Shown: piece by piece, positions 20,899 through 30,870 of the stretch
Layout: each line of letters opens with the position of its first letter
How positions within the stretch are numbered: the first letter of the stretch is position 1
NCBI GenBank assembly: GCA_019918135.1
Contig: WBZZ01002188.1
Span: forward strand, 98,501-162,500
DNA length: 64,000 nucleotides
Direction: 5' to 3'
Origin: Paulinella micropora
Lineage: Eukaryota > Cercozoa > Imbricatea > Euglyphida > Paulinellidae
The notes under the pieces: model-generated
The model's input: only the letters and a program-made list of their open reading frames with translations
What the model was told of the DNA's origin: nothing
The model's database searches: none
Made by a program: the position numbers and the translations under genes

Positions 20899-21150
20899 TG
20901 GCTGACGGCAATCCCCCTGACGTGGTCGACAGCGCATGCAACCGATGGCTATTCCACGAGAAGGCGCCTATCGACCCCAAGTCTATCCGCGAAGAGAAAC
21001 CGGCTTTCCTCAATAACATATCTGGTAAGCCGCTTCCGGTGAGGACGCGGGCTACTGCCACTCCGACGTGGCTGAATGGTTATGGTCAATCGGTTAAACA
21101 GTCGTTTCCCAACTCACTCATATCACCGTCATTACCATTCAACCTTGTTC
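20899..21150 (+). pseudogene. Start of Copia aspartic protease region (copy 1)
   Basis: A frame overlapping the end of the MYND ORF reads DVVDSACNRWLFHEKAPID, where DSAC takes the place of the usual DSGA of Copia proteases. It then runs about 50 residues to a stop immediately before the second LTR. The rest of protease and all of pol are missing. There is no polypurine tract before LTR 2, showing that the 3' end of this internal region was deleted. Confidence 0.5.
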
Positions 21151-21546
21151 AGTAAGCAATAATATTTACTAAATATATTGTTACCTTTTATGGTCAATTT
21201 CACGACATAACATATATATTTGACCGGATCATATTCATTACCATTTTCATATTTCGTATCATAATTATTATTCATTACGTTGATATTACCGTTATTCACA
21301 ATTAGTTGCCAGTTAGTATAGATTGGCCCATACTGAATCATCACTTGAATTTCTGACCACAAGATCAGTATATAAATTTGTGGTATTTATTTCACTATAA
21401 ATTTATGGTAAATTAGATTGAGTTTCAGTCATTGGTTTCTAACCATTGATTAAATTCATTATTGTTCCTTCAACCTTTGATCAAAGTGCCTCAGCGCAAA
21501 CGATTATTCAAGTATCCGGAGACTAATGTCTACTAGTGTACTTACT
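21151..21546 (+). repeat. Copia LTR 2 (shared, middle)
   Basis: 396 bp with the same ends as LTR 1. Private changes include ACATATATATTTG and CCATTTTCATATT. The sequence before it, TTCAACCTTGTTC, is not purine-rich. Confidence 0.93.
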
Positions 21547-23153
21547 GGTTATGGAGCCTTGGATGCGCCCCGTTACCAACTCAAGCTACCGAAATTCCCG
21601 AAAAGACCCATCGATGAATTGACCTTTGGAAATTCCAATTTTTTGCTTTTTTATTGGGCGTGGACGCACGCTACATACTACTTCTGGAAGACCAAGAATC
21701 GCCCTACTCGGTACAAGAGATTGCTACAATCTACGCAAGTACCAGAACTACTGGACTAAGACCCACCCACCCCGCCCCTAACAACATTACTGGATCTGGA
21801 CTGTCAGCACGACAGCAAGACACCTCGACAGCAAGACAGTCGCGAAGGAGGAGCGATGACGACGAAGACGATGAAGCATACGGATCGAGACGTGGCGACT
21901 CATCATCGAGCAGCTCGTCATCACTGACCAGCTCGTCCTCAAGCAGCCCATCCTCGACCAACCCGTCCTCAGGTAGCCAAGCACCCGCCCTCTTGCCTAC
22001 TATCAACGTAACAACTGACCTGGATACACTTTTCAGCCAAGCAGACTACATCAAAGCACAGATCCATGTCCGCTGCTTCCTTGTGGAAGCATGCCAAGAG
22101 TCGACAGCTCTACTGACCGTCCAACGAGCAGGAACCAACCCAGCGGTGATCTGGACAGCGATCTGCGAGGGATTCGGCAGCAAAGGATCGGTTTCCATCG
22201 CTCGCCTACTAATGCAGCTGTTCGAGACAAAGCTGAAGTCAAGCCATGGCCTACGAACATGGATGGAGCTCTTGACCCAACGCTTCGAGCGCCTACAGTC
22301 AAGAGGAGTGCCTCTACCTGATGAATTCAGAGTCTTATTCTTGCTCTTTAAACTTAAGGAGTGCGCCTCTCTATCTATGGGGGATGTAGGGGGAACTATG
22401 TATTGGTCTCGTGCTGATGCTGATAAACCACGTTATAATGAGATATGTTCACTCATCTTACAAGCATACCATGCTAACCAACTCTCTGCTGCCTCATCTA
22501 GGTCCTCGACAGCCCTGTTCACTTCGGCCACACCCGTTGCTATCAACAAAGACATCCGATGTCTCAACTGCAACCGACGAGGACACATTGCGGCCCAGTG
22601 TCGATCCACCTGCATGAAACGAGTCTGCGAGGGCCGACCGAAACACTCTGGGGCTGAATGCCCAGTCCGCAGACGACCCACGCAGCCAAACTCGAACACA
22701 CGTCGCGGTGGTCGAGGGGGAGGACCGAATCAACGAGGACGTGGAGGCCAACCTAGACAGACCAACACAAGACGGATTCAACGATCGAGCGGACAAGCCA
22801 ACGCGACAACCGAAGTGGAAGCCACGGACGACGTCGATGATCCAACAGGCGACCCACCCGAGACATGGCTGATGCATTCCGCCGACTCCGACGACGAACG
22901 ACCCGGACCAGAGGAGGACGAACCATCGCAAGAAGAAGTAGCCTACGTACAAAGGGGAAGTAGGTACAGAAATAGAGCAGGACCTATCCAACTGTCTCCT
23001 CTAACACCCACTTCTGATACCTATAACCCTCCCACCCCCACTGAAGCATCGCCCGCACCGCACTCTGATTACGTGGAAGACCCGACGAGACGCCCAGACA
23101 TCCCATGGAGCTCGCTGACAATCACACAACGCATGAACGAGAACGACTACTAG
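21526..23153 (+). pseudogene. Copia gag, array copy 2 (frameshifted, with zinc knuckle)
   Basis: Same gag as copy 1 but broken near 21,622 (ELTFGNSNF for EFALWKFQF), after which the frame from about 21,654 runs 500 codons. It retains what copy 1 lost: a CCHC zinc knuckle, CLNCNRRGHIAAQC, followed by a second Cys-rich element (CMKRVCEGRPKHSGAECP), a Gly/Arg-rich RNA-binding stretch and an acidic linker. It ends at NENDY followed by TAG, exactly where 17 bases identical to the LTR 3' end (CTACTAGTGTACTTACT) are joined, so the stop is created by a rearrangement. Confidence 0.8.
21547..21558 (+). promoter_or_regulatory. Copia primer binding site, copy 2
   Basis: Identical to the copy 1 site (GGTTATGGAGCC) and directly after LTR 2. 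Confidence 0.6.
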
Positions 23154-25525
23154 TGTACTTACTTGTTCCCACCCCACGCCTTGACCATGACATGCAAAAA
23201 ACAATCATCCATCAAAATGGTCAAGTATTCACCTATGACAAGCCCATAACACTTGACAAGAAGAACATACTAGCAAGGGGGAGGCTCAATTCACACTTGC
23301 TATACGAGTTAGATAAGCCAGGAATGACACCACTTGACCCTCATCAAAGATGTATACCATACAGGTACAAGCAGAGAGAACAACTGTCACTGGCTGCAAC
23401 CATCGACAACCTACCAGACCTTGCATTATGGTCAGTCAATCCTCTCCCATCACATGCACCGTACGATCCATTGATCCTACACAGAGCTCTGATGCATGCA
23501 AACCCACTCATAATGAACGAGTTTGCAAATAGCGTAGGCAGACGCATCGCTGGCAAAGATTGGATGCGTCTGGTACGTGTATGTCATGGATGCAATAGGG
23601 GCAAACCTAACAAACCCCCTATGTACAGAGGTAACTATCTAGACCTAGAATATAAGCAAGGTGAAGCACTCAACATAGATTTCAGCGGCCCATTCCCCGT
23701 AATGTCAAGATACGGTAACTACTACAGAGGGGGAGTGACATGTTCTCGCTCTAAGTTTGCTTTTGACCTCTGCACACCTATCCGCGAAGCTAAGCTTTAC
23801 ATGCCACATTTAACACGCATATTTGCTTTCTTTGAACGACAGTCAGGCAACAAACTAAAGCAGATAAGAGCAGATGGCGAGTTTGTCTCTAAAGTACTAA
23901 AAGACTATACAGACAAACACGGCATCATCCTCAAAACCACCACACGTAACGAGCCTAACATGAACCCCTTTGCTGAAAGAATGAATAGGACAGACGACAC
24001 ACGCGCACTAGCAGCACAGTTAGATGCAGGCCTGCCTAACACATTTTGGGAGGACACACATAAAGCGACACTAGCCATACGAATGGTCACGCCCCTTTGC
24101 AGAGGTAAGGACAAAGGCAAATCCCCTTGGGAATTGCATATGGGCCGAAAACCTGTGCAATCGTTCGTGCAACCTTTCGGATGCCTCGCCTGGGTGAAAA
24201 TGGAAACGACGAAAGCACAGCCTGTCGCCGTGCCAGGTACTCTCATTGGCTACAACATATTTGGTCGAGTCTATAAAATCCTCATTCACGACACCAAACA
24301 GACAGCCACAGTAGAAAAACGTAATGTTCGTTTCGATACAATGACTCGTGGCTACACATGCAAAATACCTGCACGACCTTGGCAACCACTACTAGTGTCG
24401 CACAACATAACATCCTCCACCTCGCCTCCTACCACTAGCATACCATCTACCCAGTCAGTCCAGTGGAAAGACGAGGACCAACTGCCACAATTTCAGGACT
24501 CCAACACACCCAGTGGCTGGTGGCCAACAAACCAACTGCCACATTCCTCACAAAACACACTCGACACACTGTACGATGACACGACAACCCCACACACCAC
24601 CAAGGCCACTTCAAGTCTTTACGTGCAACCAAGCCCATATTTTGGCTCACTCCATCCCCCACCAAATGCATTTGCTCCCACTCCAGCAACAACGGTTGCA
24701 CAAGAGAAAAAGACGAACACAGCACCTCGGCAAACGACACAACACAACAGAGCAACATCAAACCCAGCCCAACACTCCTCATCTGCACCACAATTCCCTC
24801 TACCAGATAGATGGAGTAGTAACAAGGGCATACCACAAACATGGGATGGTGCTGCAATAACTTCAACAAGCATAGTTGCTGGGCCCAGGCTTAGGAAACA
24901 AACACCAGCAAACCACCCCACTCATACCGCACACATTATTGTTGCTCATGAGTTTGAGGAGGAGGAAGAGGAGGCCTTAGGACAGGACAGCTATTGTTTG
25001 TTCACAAGAGTGTTACATATCCCACAGAAAACCATAAAGTCACACCCTCAGGTACATGCTGCTCAACTAGCCGAGTTACAAGGTTTGTTTGAATGCAAAG
25101 CACTGCAATGGGTACCTCGAGCCGCAGCAATAACAGCGAATGTACCTCCTGTTCATACAACATTTGTTGATGCCATAAAGACAGATGAGTCTACAGGTCA
25201 GGAGAAATACAAATCGCGACTAGTAGCTTTAGGAAATAGGATGAAAGAATACATTCATTACAATCCATATGAATGCTCTTCCCCCACCGCCCAACCAATG
25301 TTTCTTTTGCTACTAGTGTCTTATGCTGCATTCAATGACGTCATGATCTCTCACGACTTTTCACAAGCATATTCCCATGCAGATATGAAGGACATTGCCT
25401 TCGCCTTTCCGCCTAAGGGGTACGAAAACAAAAGCGACCCTTCAATGATTATATTGTTGAAGAAAGCACTGTACGGAACCCCCAGGCAGGGCGAAGTTGG
25501 TTTGACCATGTGTCTACTAATGTGA
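23105..25525 (+). pseudogene. Copia integrase and N-terminal reverse transcriptase, copy 2
   Basis: One open frame of 806 codons. After the junction scar it starts with the conserved pre-integrase block (HQNGQVFTYDKPITLDKK, LLYELDKP). Then comes the integrase zinc-binding region with CHGCNRGK, the catalytic core with NIDFSGPFPV and ADGEF Asp residues and a PFAERMNR Glu, and the GKSPWELHMGRKPV block. A variable Pro/Thr/Gln-rich linker of about 200 residues follows, then RT with YKSRLVALGNRM, SHDFSQAYSHADM and ALYGTP. An extra C at about 25,483 shifts the frame before GRSWFDH. It is otherwise well preserved. Confidence 0.85.
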
Positions 25526-26574
25526 GAAGTATAGGATATAAACAGTCAACATTAGACCCATGCATTTTCTTCCTACCTTCAGTCACAGGCAGACAGAAAC
25601 TACCCCCCTATCTACTCCTTCGCACTGATGACTTGCTCGTGTTTCATAATACCAAAGACGAGCACAATGCCCTGTTCACCAAACTGAAACATTCATTTAG
25701 AGTGAAGGACCTAGGACAAGTCAAAACATTTTGTGGCTTGCAGTTTGTTAGGACTTCAGAGGGCATAGTCATACATCAGCATGAATACATTAAGGGCATG
25801 CTTAGGGATTTCAACTTCCAAGAAGCCAAGCCAGTCCCTACCCCTACAGCGACGACTGACCCTCCCCCAGCCAGCAAAGAAGCTATGCTTCGGCGTTTCT
25901 CGCTCCCTCGCTTGCTTGGCGCCCTTCTCTGTCCTGCGACTCAGACTCAACCGGCCATCACCTACGCGGTCAACCACGCGGCGGTACTCGCATCAAAGAA
26001 GCCTGACGTGGCGTACTCAGCAATAGCTCGCATCCTCAGATTTCTGCGAACACCTAGAGGGATTTTCTTCCCATTTCGGACCCGCAGCTTCGAGCTTATA
26101 TCGTATTCCGATGCCAACTTGGGCGCATGTGAGTACACGCGACGATCAAGAACCGGCCAACTGCACATGACGACTGGGCCCATCGCATGAAGTTCGAAGC
26201 GCCAACCCACAGTCGCACTATCGACTCAGGATGCTGAAACGATCGCCAACTCAACGACATGCCGAACAGCAATCGCGATATTGCATATGTGCAAGGACGT
26301 TGGAATTCCGTTGCCGACGCCATCAGCTATCAATAACGACAACCGGGGGGCGGTCCTGAACGCAACGAACGGCATGGCCACTGATCGCACACGCCACTTA
26401 GCACTCAAACACCATTACGTGGTAGAACGAGTACGGGCTGGCGAAGTGATCGTACGACACGTTTCGACGAAGGAGGACATGCTGACGAAGTCACTACCGA
26501 CGCCACGTTTCTTGGAACTAGTCGCACAGTTTACAGTGTTGCTCAAGGACGCTTTACCGCAGTTTGAGGCTTAA
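25510..26574 (+). pseudogene. Copia reverse transcriptase C-half and RNase H, copy 2
   Basis: Continues the RT after the frameshift: GYKQSTLDPCIFF, then the YxDD equivalent as RTDD in LLLRTDDLLVF, and FRVKDLGQVKTFCGLQF. RNase H begins with YSDANLGACEYTRRSR; a TGA at 26,188 replaces the Trp expected in GPIA-W-SSKRQ. The same frame then continues through LSTQDAETIA, NDNRGAV and RHLALKHHYVVERV to TKSLPTPRF. So only a nonsense codon, not a shift, breaks this part. Confidence 0.85.
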
Positions 26575-26807
26575 TGCCTCTAGCTTTTACAGACACTTAG
26601 GATGAATTTATTCAACAGACTTGCTACACCGCTGCAAGGACCTGCATCCTTTGATGCTTACAAACTATTTTTTTTCATTTTTAGTGTTAATGCAACATTA
26701 ACATGTATCATACTTCATCATCATCAATCGCTAGTTTACATATAGTTTCATATGGCCAATCATGTTAGTAACTTAAAGATAATATACATATATGTATATG
26801 TTATGCC
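26575..26807. other. Copia 3' untranslated region
   Basis: AT-rich leader to the polypurine tract with no gene; it includes ATATACATATATGTATAT-like palindromic sequence. Confidence 0.6.
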
Positions 26808-26816
26808 GAGGGGGAG
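26808..26816 (+). promoter_or_regulatory. Copia polypurine tract
   Basis: GAGGGGGAG immediately before LTR 3, the priming site for plus-strand synthesis. No equivalent is seen before LTR 2. Confidence 0.75.
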
Positions 26817-27212
26817 AGTAAGCAATAATATTTACTAAATATATTGTTACCTTTTATGGTCAATTTCACGACATAACATTTATATTTGACCGGATCATAT
26901 TCATTACCATTTTTATATTTCGTATCATAATTATTATTCGTTACGTTGATATTACCGTTATTCACAATTAGTTGCCAGTTAGTATAGATTGGCACATACT
27001 GAATCATCACTTGAATTTCTGACCACAAGATCAGTATATAAATTTGTGGTATTTATTTCACTATAAATTTATGGTAAATTAGATTGAGTTTCAGTCATTG
27101 GTTTCTAACCATTGATTAAATTCATTATTGTTCCTTCAACCTTTGATCAAAGTGCTTCAGCGCAAACGATTATTCAAGTATCCGGAGACTAATGTCTACT
27201 AGTGTACTTACT
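26817..27212 (+). repeat. Copia LTR 3
   Basis: 396 bp, AGTAAG to CTTACT, nearly identical to LTRs 1 and 2. Followed by seven A residues and the second half of the interrupted Polinton gene. Confidence 0.93.
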
Positions 27213-27317
27213 AAAAAAATAGAAGACATCGCAAAGATTGATAAGCCATATATTAAATGGTTGGTCCGTCAGCCTTGGGTCCAAAATAAAGATGAATTGA
27301 AAAAGTATTTATCGTAA
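27213..27317 (+). pseudogene. ExoX C-terminal-like gene, 3' piece
   Basis: Resumes in the same sense as the piece before the array, reading IEDIAKIDKPYIKWLVRQPW and ending ELKKYLS then TAA. The pattern I-x(5)-D-x2-Y-x2-W-L is the second half of the ExoX C-terminal-type signature that begins FGKYKGK, so both pieces belong to one small gene disrupted by the retrotransposon. The stop overlaps the 3' end of the convergent minus-strand gene. Confidence 0.65.
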
Positions 27318-27656
27318 GAGATACATTTTACCTCTAATATTGATTTCTTTTTTTATTATTCGCAGTATTGCTTTCTGTTTGTGAAAGTCGGTAAACTTGG
27401 TGAAATGCGGTTCTTTCAAAAAGTTGTCTTCAATTTCTAATTCTCTATTCACTTCAAGGTATTGTTGAAGGATGTCTTTGAATTGTATGATGTCAAAGTG
27501 GTGGTCTACGTGGACATCAACCCGCTCATATATATTGCCACGTATTTCGCATATATAACGAGGTTCTACGAATACATCAATAGCCACGATGTCAAGATAT
27601 TCTTGTATTTGTGGTCTTATTGTATTCCTGCTAGCTTCTTTTATCACTCTCGCCAT
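27309..27656 (-). CDS. Polinton hypothetical protein (115 aa)
   Basis: Intact ORF with an ATG. It has an Arg/Lys-rich start, a middle of alternating strands with several His and Asp (YERVDVHVDHHFDIIQFKDI) and a basic helical C-terminus. I do not recognise a family. It lies directly downstream (7 bp) of the next minus-strand gene and probably shares its transcript; no AATATAG-like element precedes it. Its place at the end of the virion cassette suggests a late or accessory function. Confidence 0.55.
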   Translation of the reverse strand: MARVIKEASRNTIRPQIQEYLDIVAIDVFVEPRYICEIRGNIYERVDVHVDHHFDIIQFKDILQQYLEVNRELEIEDNFLKEPHFTKFTDFHKQKAILRIIKKEINIRGKMYLLR

Positions 27657-27663
27657 TTTTTTT

Positions 27664-27846
27664 TTATTTGCTAGGCCCTATGAGGTCAACACAACAATTC
27701 CACGAAAACTGCTTACCATTTACACGAAAGTGTTTGCTCCCAGTAGTCAAATTACTTTCAACATCAATGATGCTATCTTTTTTACAAGGGTGATGGGTTA
27801 TTAGGTCTCGCACGAAATTGCTATCTTCTGGGTTCACCTTTACCAT
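27664..27846 (-). CDS. Polinton hypothetical small protein (60 aa)
   Basis: Short intact ORF with two adjacent Cys near the C-terminus and mixed polar sequence; no known motif. The ATG is preceded by AAATATAAC, a variant of the element's AATATAG motif, which supports it as a real gene. It is likely co-transcribed with the 115-aa ORF that follows 7 bp later. Confidence 0.45.
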   Translation of the reverse strand: MVKVNPEDSNFVRDLITHHPCKKDSIIDVESNLTTGSKHFRVNGKQFSWNCCVDLIGPSK

Positions 27847-27995
27847 CGTTATATTTGCTTATCATTCTTCTTATGTGGGATTTGATAGATGCTTTTGTTA
27901 GAAACCTCTTACCCCCCCAACATACAACTTACGACTATACATATTACTATATTATTATATTAGAAAAATTATTACAAAAATAATTATTATTTCCA
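27847..27995. other. Intergenic AT-rich spacer in the Polinton
   Basis: Contains a C-rich run (ACCCCCCCAA) and TATATTACTATATTATTATATT, which may hold promoter elements for the preceding minus-strand genes. Confidence 0.4.
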
Positions 27996-29249
27996 TCAGT
28001 GGTCTTCAATAAAATTAACTATAACACTTACATTGCTTCCATTATTAACAGTAGATACAGACTTTTGTAAAAATGTTATATTTTCACCAGGAGCGAGTTG
28101 TATGTCGTAGGTTCGCAGGTCAATAAGTTGGCTAGAAGTAGCATTAACATAAAGTTTAACAATAACATCGCTAATAACAGCACCACCGAGGGCGGTCGCA
28201 CTATTGTCCTTTGATACTATTGAAGTTTTGGCATCAATATCAACGAAATTCTGACCCGTAAGTGCTCCAATCGTTTTCACAATTCGCACTATGTTAACCT
28301 TGCTATCTTCATTTGATATGCTTACGAGAGTTGGGTAAACAATTGAATAATTTGTCGCAACACCATTGAAAGTTGTTTTATTTTTTATGGTTAGAATGGG
28401 GCTTTCAGTGGCGCTTGCCTTTTTTTCTCCTTCCGCTTCATTTGATATGCTCGAATTGATAGTGTTGGTGCCTTCAACAAACAAACCAACACTAGCAGTT
28501 TTTAGAATTTGGACACCATCATCCACACCAGAATTATATATACCAGCGGAGAATGGCAAAGTTGTATTTCTCAGACTAACTCCCGTATGAGAGTTCGCAT
28601 ACTTGATAGTGTGTATTAATTGAAATTCGCCAGTCTCTGGGTTCTCAATTGAAAACTTAATAGCACCAAAGCCCAAGTATTGAAATTGAATTTGAAATAC
28701 ATTCCCCTTCGTCCAATCAATGTAAGGCATATCTCCGGTTCCATCACAGGGGTCATCCCAGTCTTTTTGATTTATGAATATGTCAACTCCTGCTATTGAA
28801 TGAAGAATGCTCATTCCTACATCATACTGTTTCCAAAAATAGAAACAGTTGTTGGCATTGCTTTCACCTATTCCAATATATGAACGATAATCTTTGGTTT
28901 TATCTGTTTCCCATAAGGCAGTAAAGCGACACAGGACACCCATACCCGTTCTGTATTTTATTCTTTTTTTGCTCGACAATATCGCACTAGCATTAGCCTT
29001 TCCTTCTGTTTCTAATTTAGCCATATTCGTATCAAATGAAACGGTCGCCTTTGTTTCTGTTAATGTCCATATCCGTGTATTAACTGTGTATGGAAAGATT
29101 TCCTGTAATACTGGTGTTAATGAACTGGTTAATGCTTCGCCAAAGGCGGTTTTCATATTATTTGTTTCAATGTGTCCGTCATACCCAACTTTGACATTTA
29201 CGAACTCTCCTTTCAGATTTTCTGCGACTAAATTTATCTGATGACTCAT
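27996..29249 (-). CDS. Phage-like fibre/minor virion protein
   Basis: 417 residues, intact. The N-terminal part has AFGEALTSSLTPVLQ at 35-49. The centre has WDDPCDGTGDMPYIDWTKGN (164-182 region), YLGFGAIKFSIE (191-202) and IHTIKYANSHTG (212-223). The order AFG...S, W-x-DP-x-DG-x-G, D-x-TK, LGFG, H-x-I-x-YAN is, to my knowledge, the signature of a structural protein of tailed phages, so this looks like a bacteriophage-type receptor or fibre domain carried by a eukaryotic Polinton. It lies directly after the major capsid gene on the same strand. AATATAG stands 22 bases before the ATG. The stop is TGA. The virion location is inferred from the neighbours. Confidence 0.65.
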   Translation of the reverse strand: MSHQINLVAENLKGEFVNVKVGYDGHIETNNMKTAFGEALTSSLTPVLQEIFPYTVNTRIWTLTETKATVSFDTNMAKLETEGKANASAILSSKKRIKYRTGMGVLCRFTALWETDKTKDYRSYIGIGESNANNCFYFWKQYDVGMSILHSIAGVDIFINQKDWDDPCDGTGDMPYIDWTKGNVFQIQFQYLGFGAIKFSIENPETGEFQLIHTIKYANSHTGVSLRNTTLPFSAGIYNSGVDDGVQILKTASVGLFVEGTNTINSSISNEAEGEKKASATESPILTIKNKTTFNGVATNYSIVYPTLVSISNEDSKVNIVRIVKTIGALTGQNFVDIDAKTSIVSKDNSATALGGAVISDVIVKLYVNATSSQLIDLRTYDIQLAPGENITFLQKSVSTVNNGSNVSVIVNFIEDH

Positions 29250-29319
29250 TGTAGACCTACGACCAGAGTTTCTATATTGTTAAAAAATAAATTAACTATC
29301 AAAAATTAATAATTACCTC

Positions 29320-30786
29320 TTAACTAATCGTAATCATATTTGCCTTAACCTGAACCTCCCGCTGAGTGATTGCTACACTTACGTGCTGCTGAGCATTATT
29401 CTGTGTAGTGCTAATGAACTCCCATCGCCTCTCATTGGAAATGTCAAGCCCGCTAATCTCATTTTGGTCTTTGCTCCACAGCGGGCGAGTATTATCCCAA
29501 GTATCAACCCAGAACCAGTTGTATTGATACACATTTGAATTCATCAAAACAGAACCTTCAAGTTTAGGTTTCAAGCACATATAATCTTCAAAGCTAGCGG
29601 GATATATTTCAAATTCTTGAAGTCGTGCCCCGTCAAGTGTGGTGTGGAAACTGGTAGTTTTCGCAGTATTTCTATTATCAGTATCATAAGCGGTATTCTT
29701 ATTTTCAGTGTTGTGAAAGAGTGTGTGATAAATTTTCTTCAACCTTTTTCCGTGTCCTCTATCAAAGCGGAGAATAATGTTCTGTGTGGTAGATTGAGCA
29801 ATGGAATTTTTATACACATAAGGATAATCAATACTAAAACTCATACCCTCAGCACTCGCCACCTTTTGTTGAATTGATTGAATGACATCGGGATTAGTCT
29901 CTACCGCAAGGAACAAGTTAAGATTAGAAACACTTACATTACCAGCAGCAGCAACAAGTGCTCCGCCAGCAATTGATAAGGGGTCGTTATTGTAATAATA
30001 AATTTTAGGGGTTTGTTGCCATACAATCCTCATATTCAAAATCTCTGGAAACATAATAGTCTTATCAAGTGCGAAAATAGTATTGTAAAGCATACCCAGA
30101 TTTATCTTAACACTGATAGAAGGCTCAGCGGAAGCAATAGCACCGCCAGAGAAATACTTAGGCTCGTTGTAAGCGACATTGACGACAGATAGTTGCCCAG
30201 TTCCATCCTCGATACAGGCATCATTATGGCGAGGGGCATTAACAACGGGCTCACCAAACATAGCCTTAACACCTGCGGCAACATCATCATTACCGTCTGC
30301 CATTGTTGTTCTAAAAGTCTCCTTTACTATTTGTGAAGTTGAGATATTAATCTTACTGTCAGCATTACACTTTTGAAGCATACAACCCGCACCACTTCCA
30401 TCATCGTGGTTTTCAAGTGTCAGAAAGTCCTTCATAGAAGTTTCGGCCTTCCAAATAATCTTTGTAAAATTACCAACTTCATTTACATCGCACAGATAAA
30501 CACCGCTACGGGTTTGAAGTTGAATTTGTCTAATAGGAGCCAAGCAGTCCATATAGCATTTATTATAGTTCGCAGCGATTGCTGGTGGAGAATAAGTAAA
30601 ACTCAAGACTGAGCGAGCCAAGTTAAAAGGACGGCTGATAAAGTCAAAGTTGCTTTCCTGCCCTCCTGCGGTAGTAATCGTAATAGCTCCGGCACCCTCA
30701 CGAGGGGTAAGCTTATTCAAACGATACGAAGCACTGATGTAGTCAGTCCTGCTGAAATCTAGTTCGCCTCCGTGTTGTGTGGGCAT
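29320..30786 (-). CDS. Major capsid protein (double jelly-roll)
   Basis: Forms the trimeric hexons of the icosahedral shell. 488 residues, intact, within the usual size for Polinton-like virus capsid proteins. The start MPTQHGGELDFSRTDYISAS, the NFDFISRPFNLARSVLSFTYSP segment and the mid-protein NLNLFLAVETNPDV strand fit a double jelly-roll capsid protein. The C-terminal part (FEIYPASFEDYMCLKPKLE, YQYNWFWVDTWDNTRPLW) is well preserved. It is followed by the phage-like fibre gene and preceded by the penton gene, the usual penton/capsid neighbourhood. AATATAG lies 33 bases upstream of the ATG. Identification is by pattern and context. Confidence 0.82.
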   Translation of the reverse strand: MPTQHGGELDFSRTDYISASYRLNKLTPREGAGAITITTAGGQESNFDFISRPFNLARSVLSFTYSPPAIAANYNKCYMDCLAPIRQIQLQTRSGVYLCDVNEVGNFTKIIWKAETSMKDFLTLENHDDGSGAGCMLQKCNADSKINISTSQIVKETFRTTMADGNDDVAAGVKAMFGEPVVNAPRHNDACIEDGTGQLSVVNVAYNEPKYFSGGAIASAEPSISVKINLGMLYNTIFALDKTIMFPEILNMRIVWQQTPKIYYYNNDPLSIAGGALVAAAGNVSVSNLNLFLAVETNPDVIQSIQQKVASAEGMSFSIDYPYVYKNSIAQSTTQNIILRFDRGHGKRLKKIYHTLFHNTENKNTAYDTDNRNTAKTTSFHTTLDGARLQEFEIYPASFEDYMCLKPKLEGSVLMNSNVYQYNWFWVDTWDNTRPLWSKDQNEISGLDISNERRWEFISTTQNNAQQHVSVAITQREVQVKANMITIS

Positions 30787-30870
30787 TTTGTTTTTCTGTT
30801 TTTCAAGTTTTGGTTCTTCTATATTGCAATATGAGAAAAAATAAATAATTCTAAAATTAAATTAATTATC

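Larger units (their letters stand above)
17555..27212 (+). mobile_element. Three-LTR Copia array inserted in the Polinton
   Basis: Three 396-bp LTRs enclose two different internal regions of 3.2 and 5.3 kb. The LTRs begin AGTAAG and end CTTACT. At least five A residues lie on both outer sides, consistent with an AAAAA target duplication within an A-run. The outer LTRs split the ExoX-C-like gene. The internal regions are reciprocal deletion derivatives: the first keeps gag, the MYND region and the start of protease; the second keeps gag with zinc knuckle, integrase, RT and RNase H. An LTR-internal-LTR-internal-LTR arrangement usually arises by recombination between related copies or by template switching during reverse transcription. 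Confidence 0.9.
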
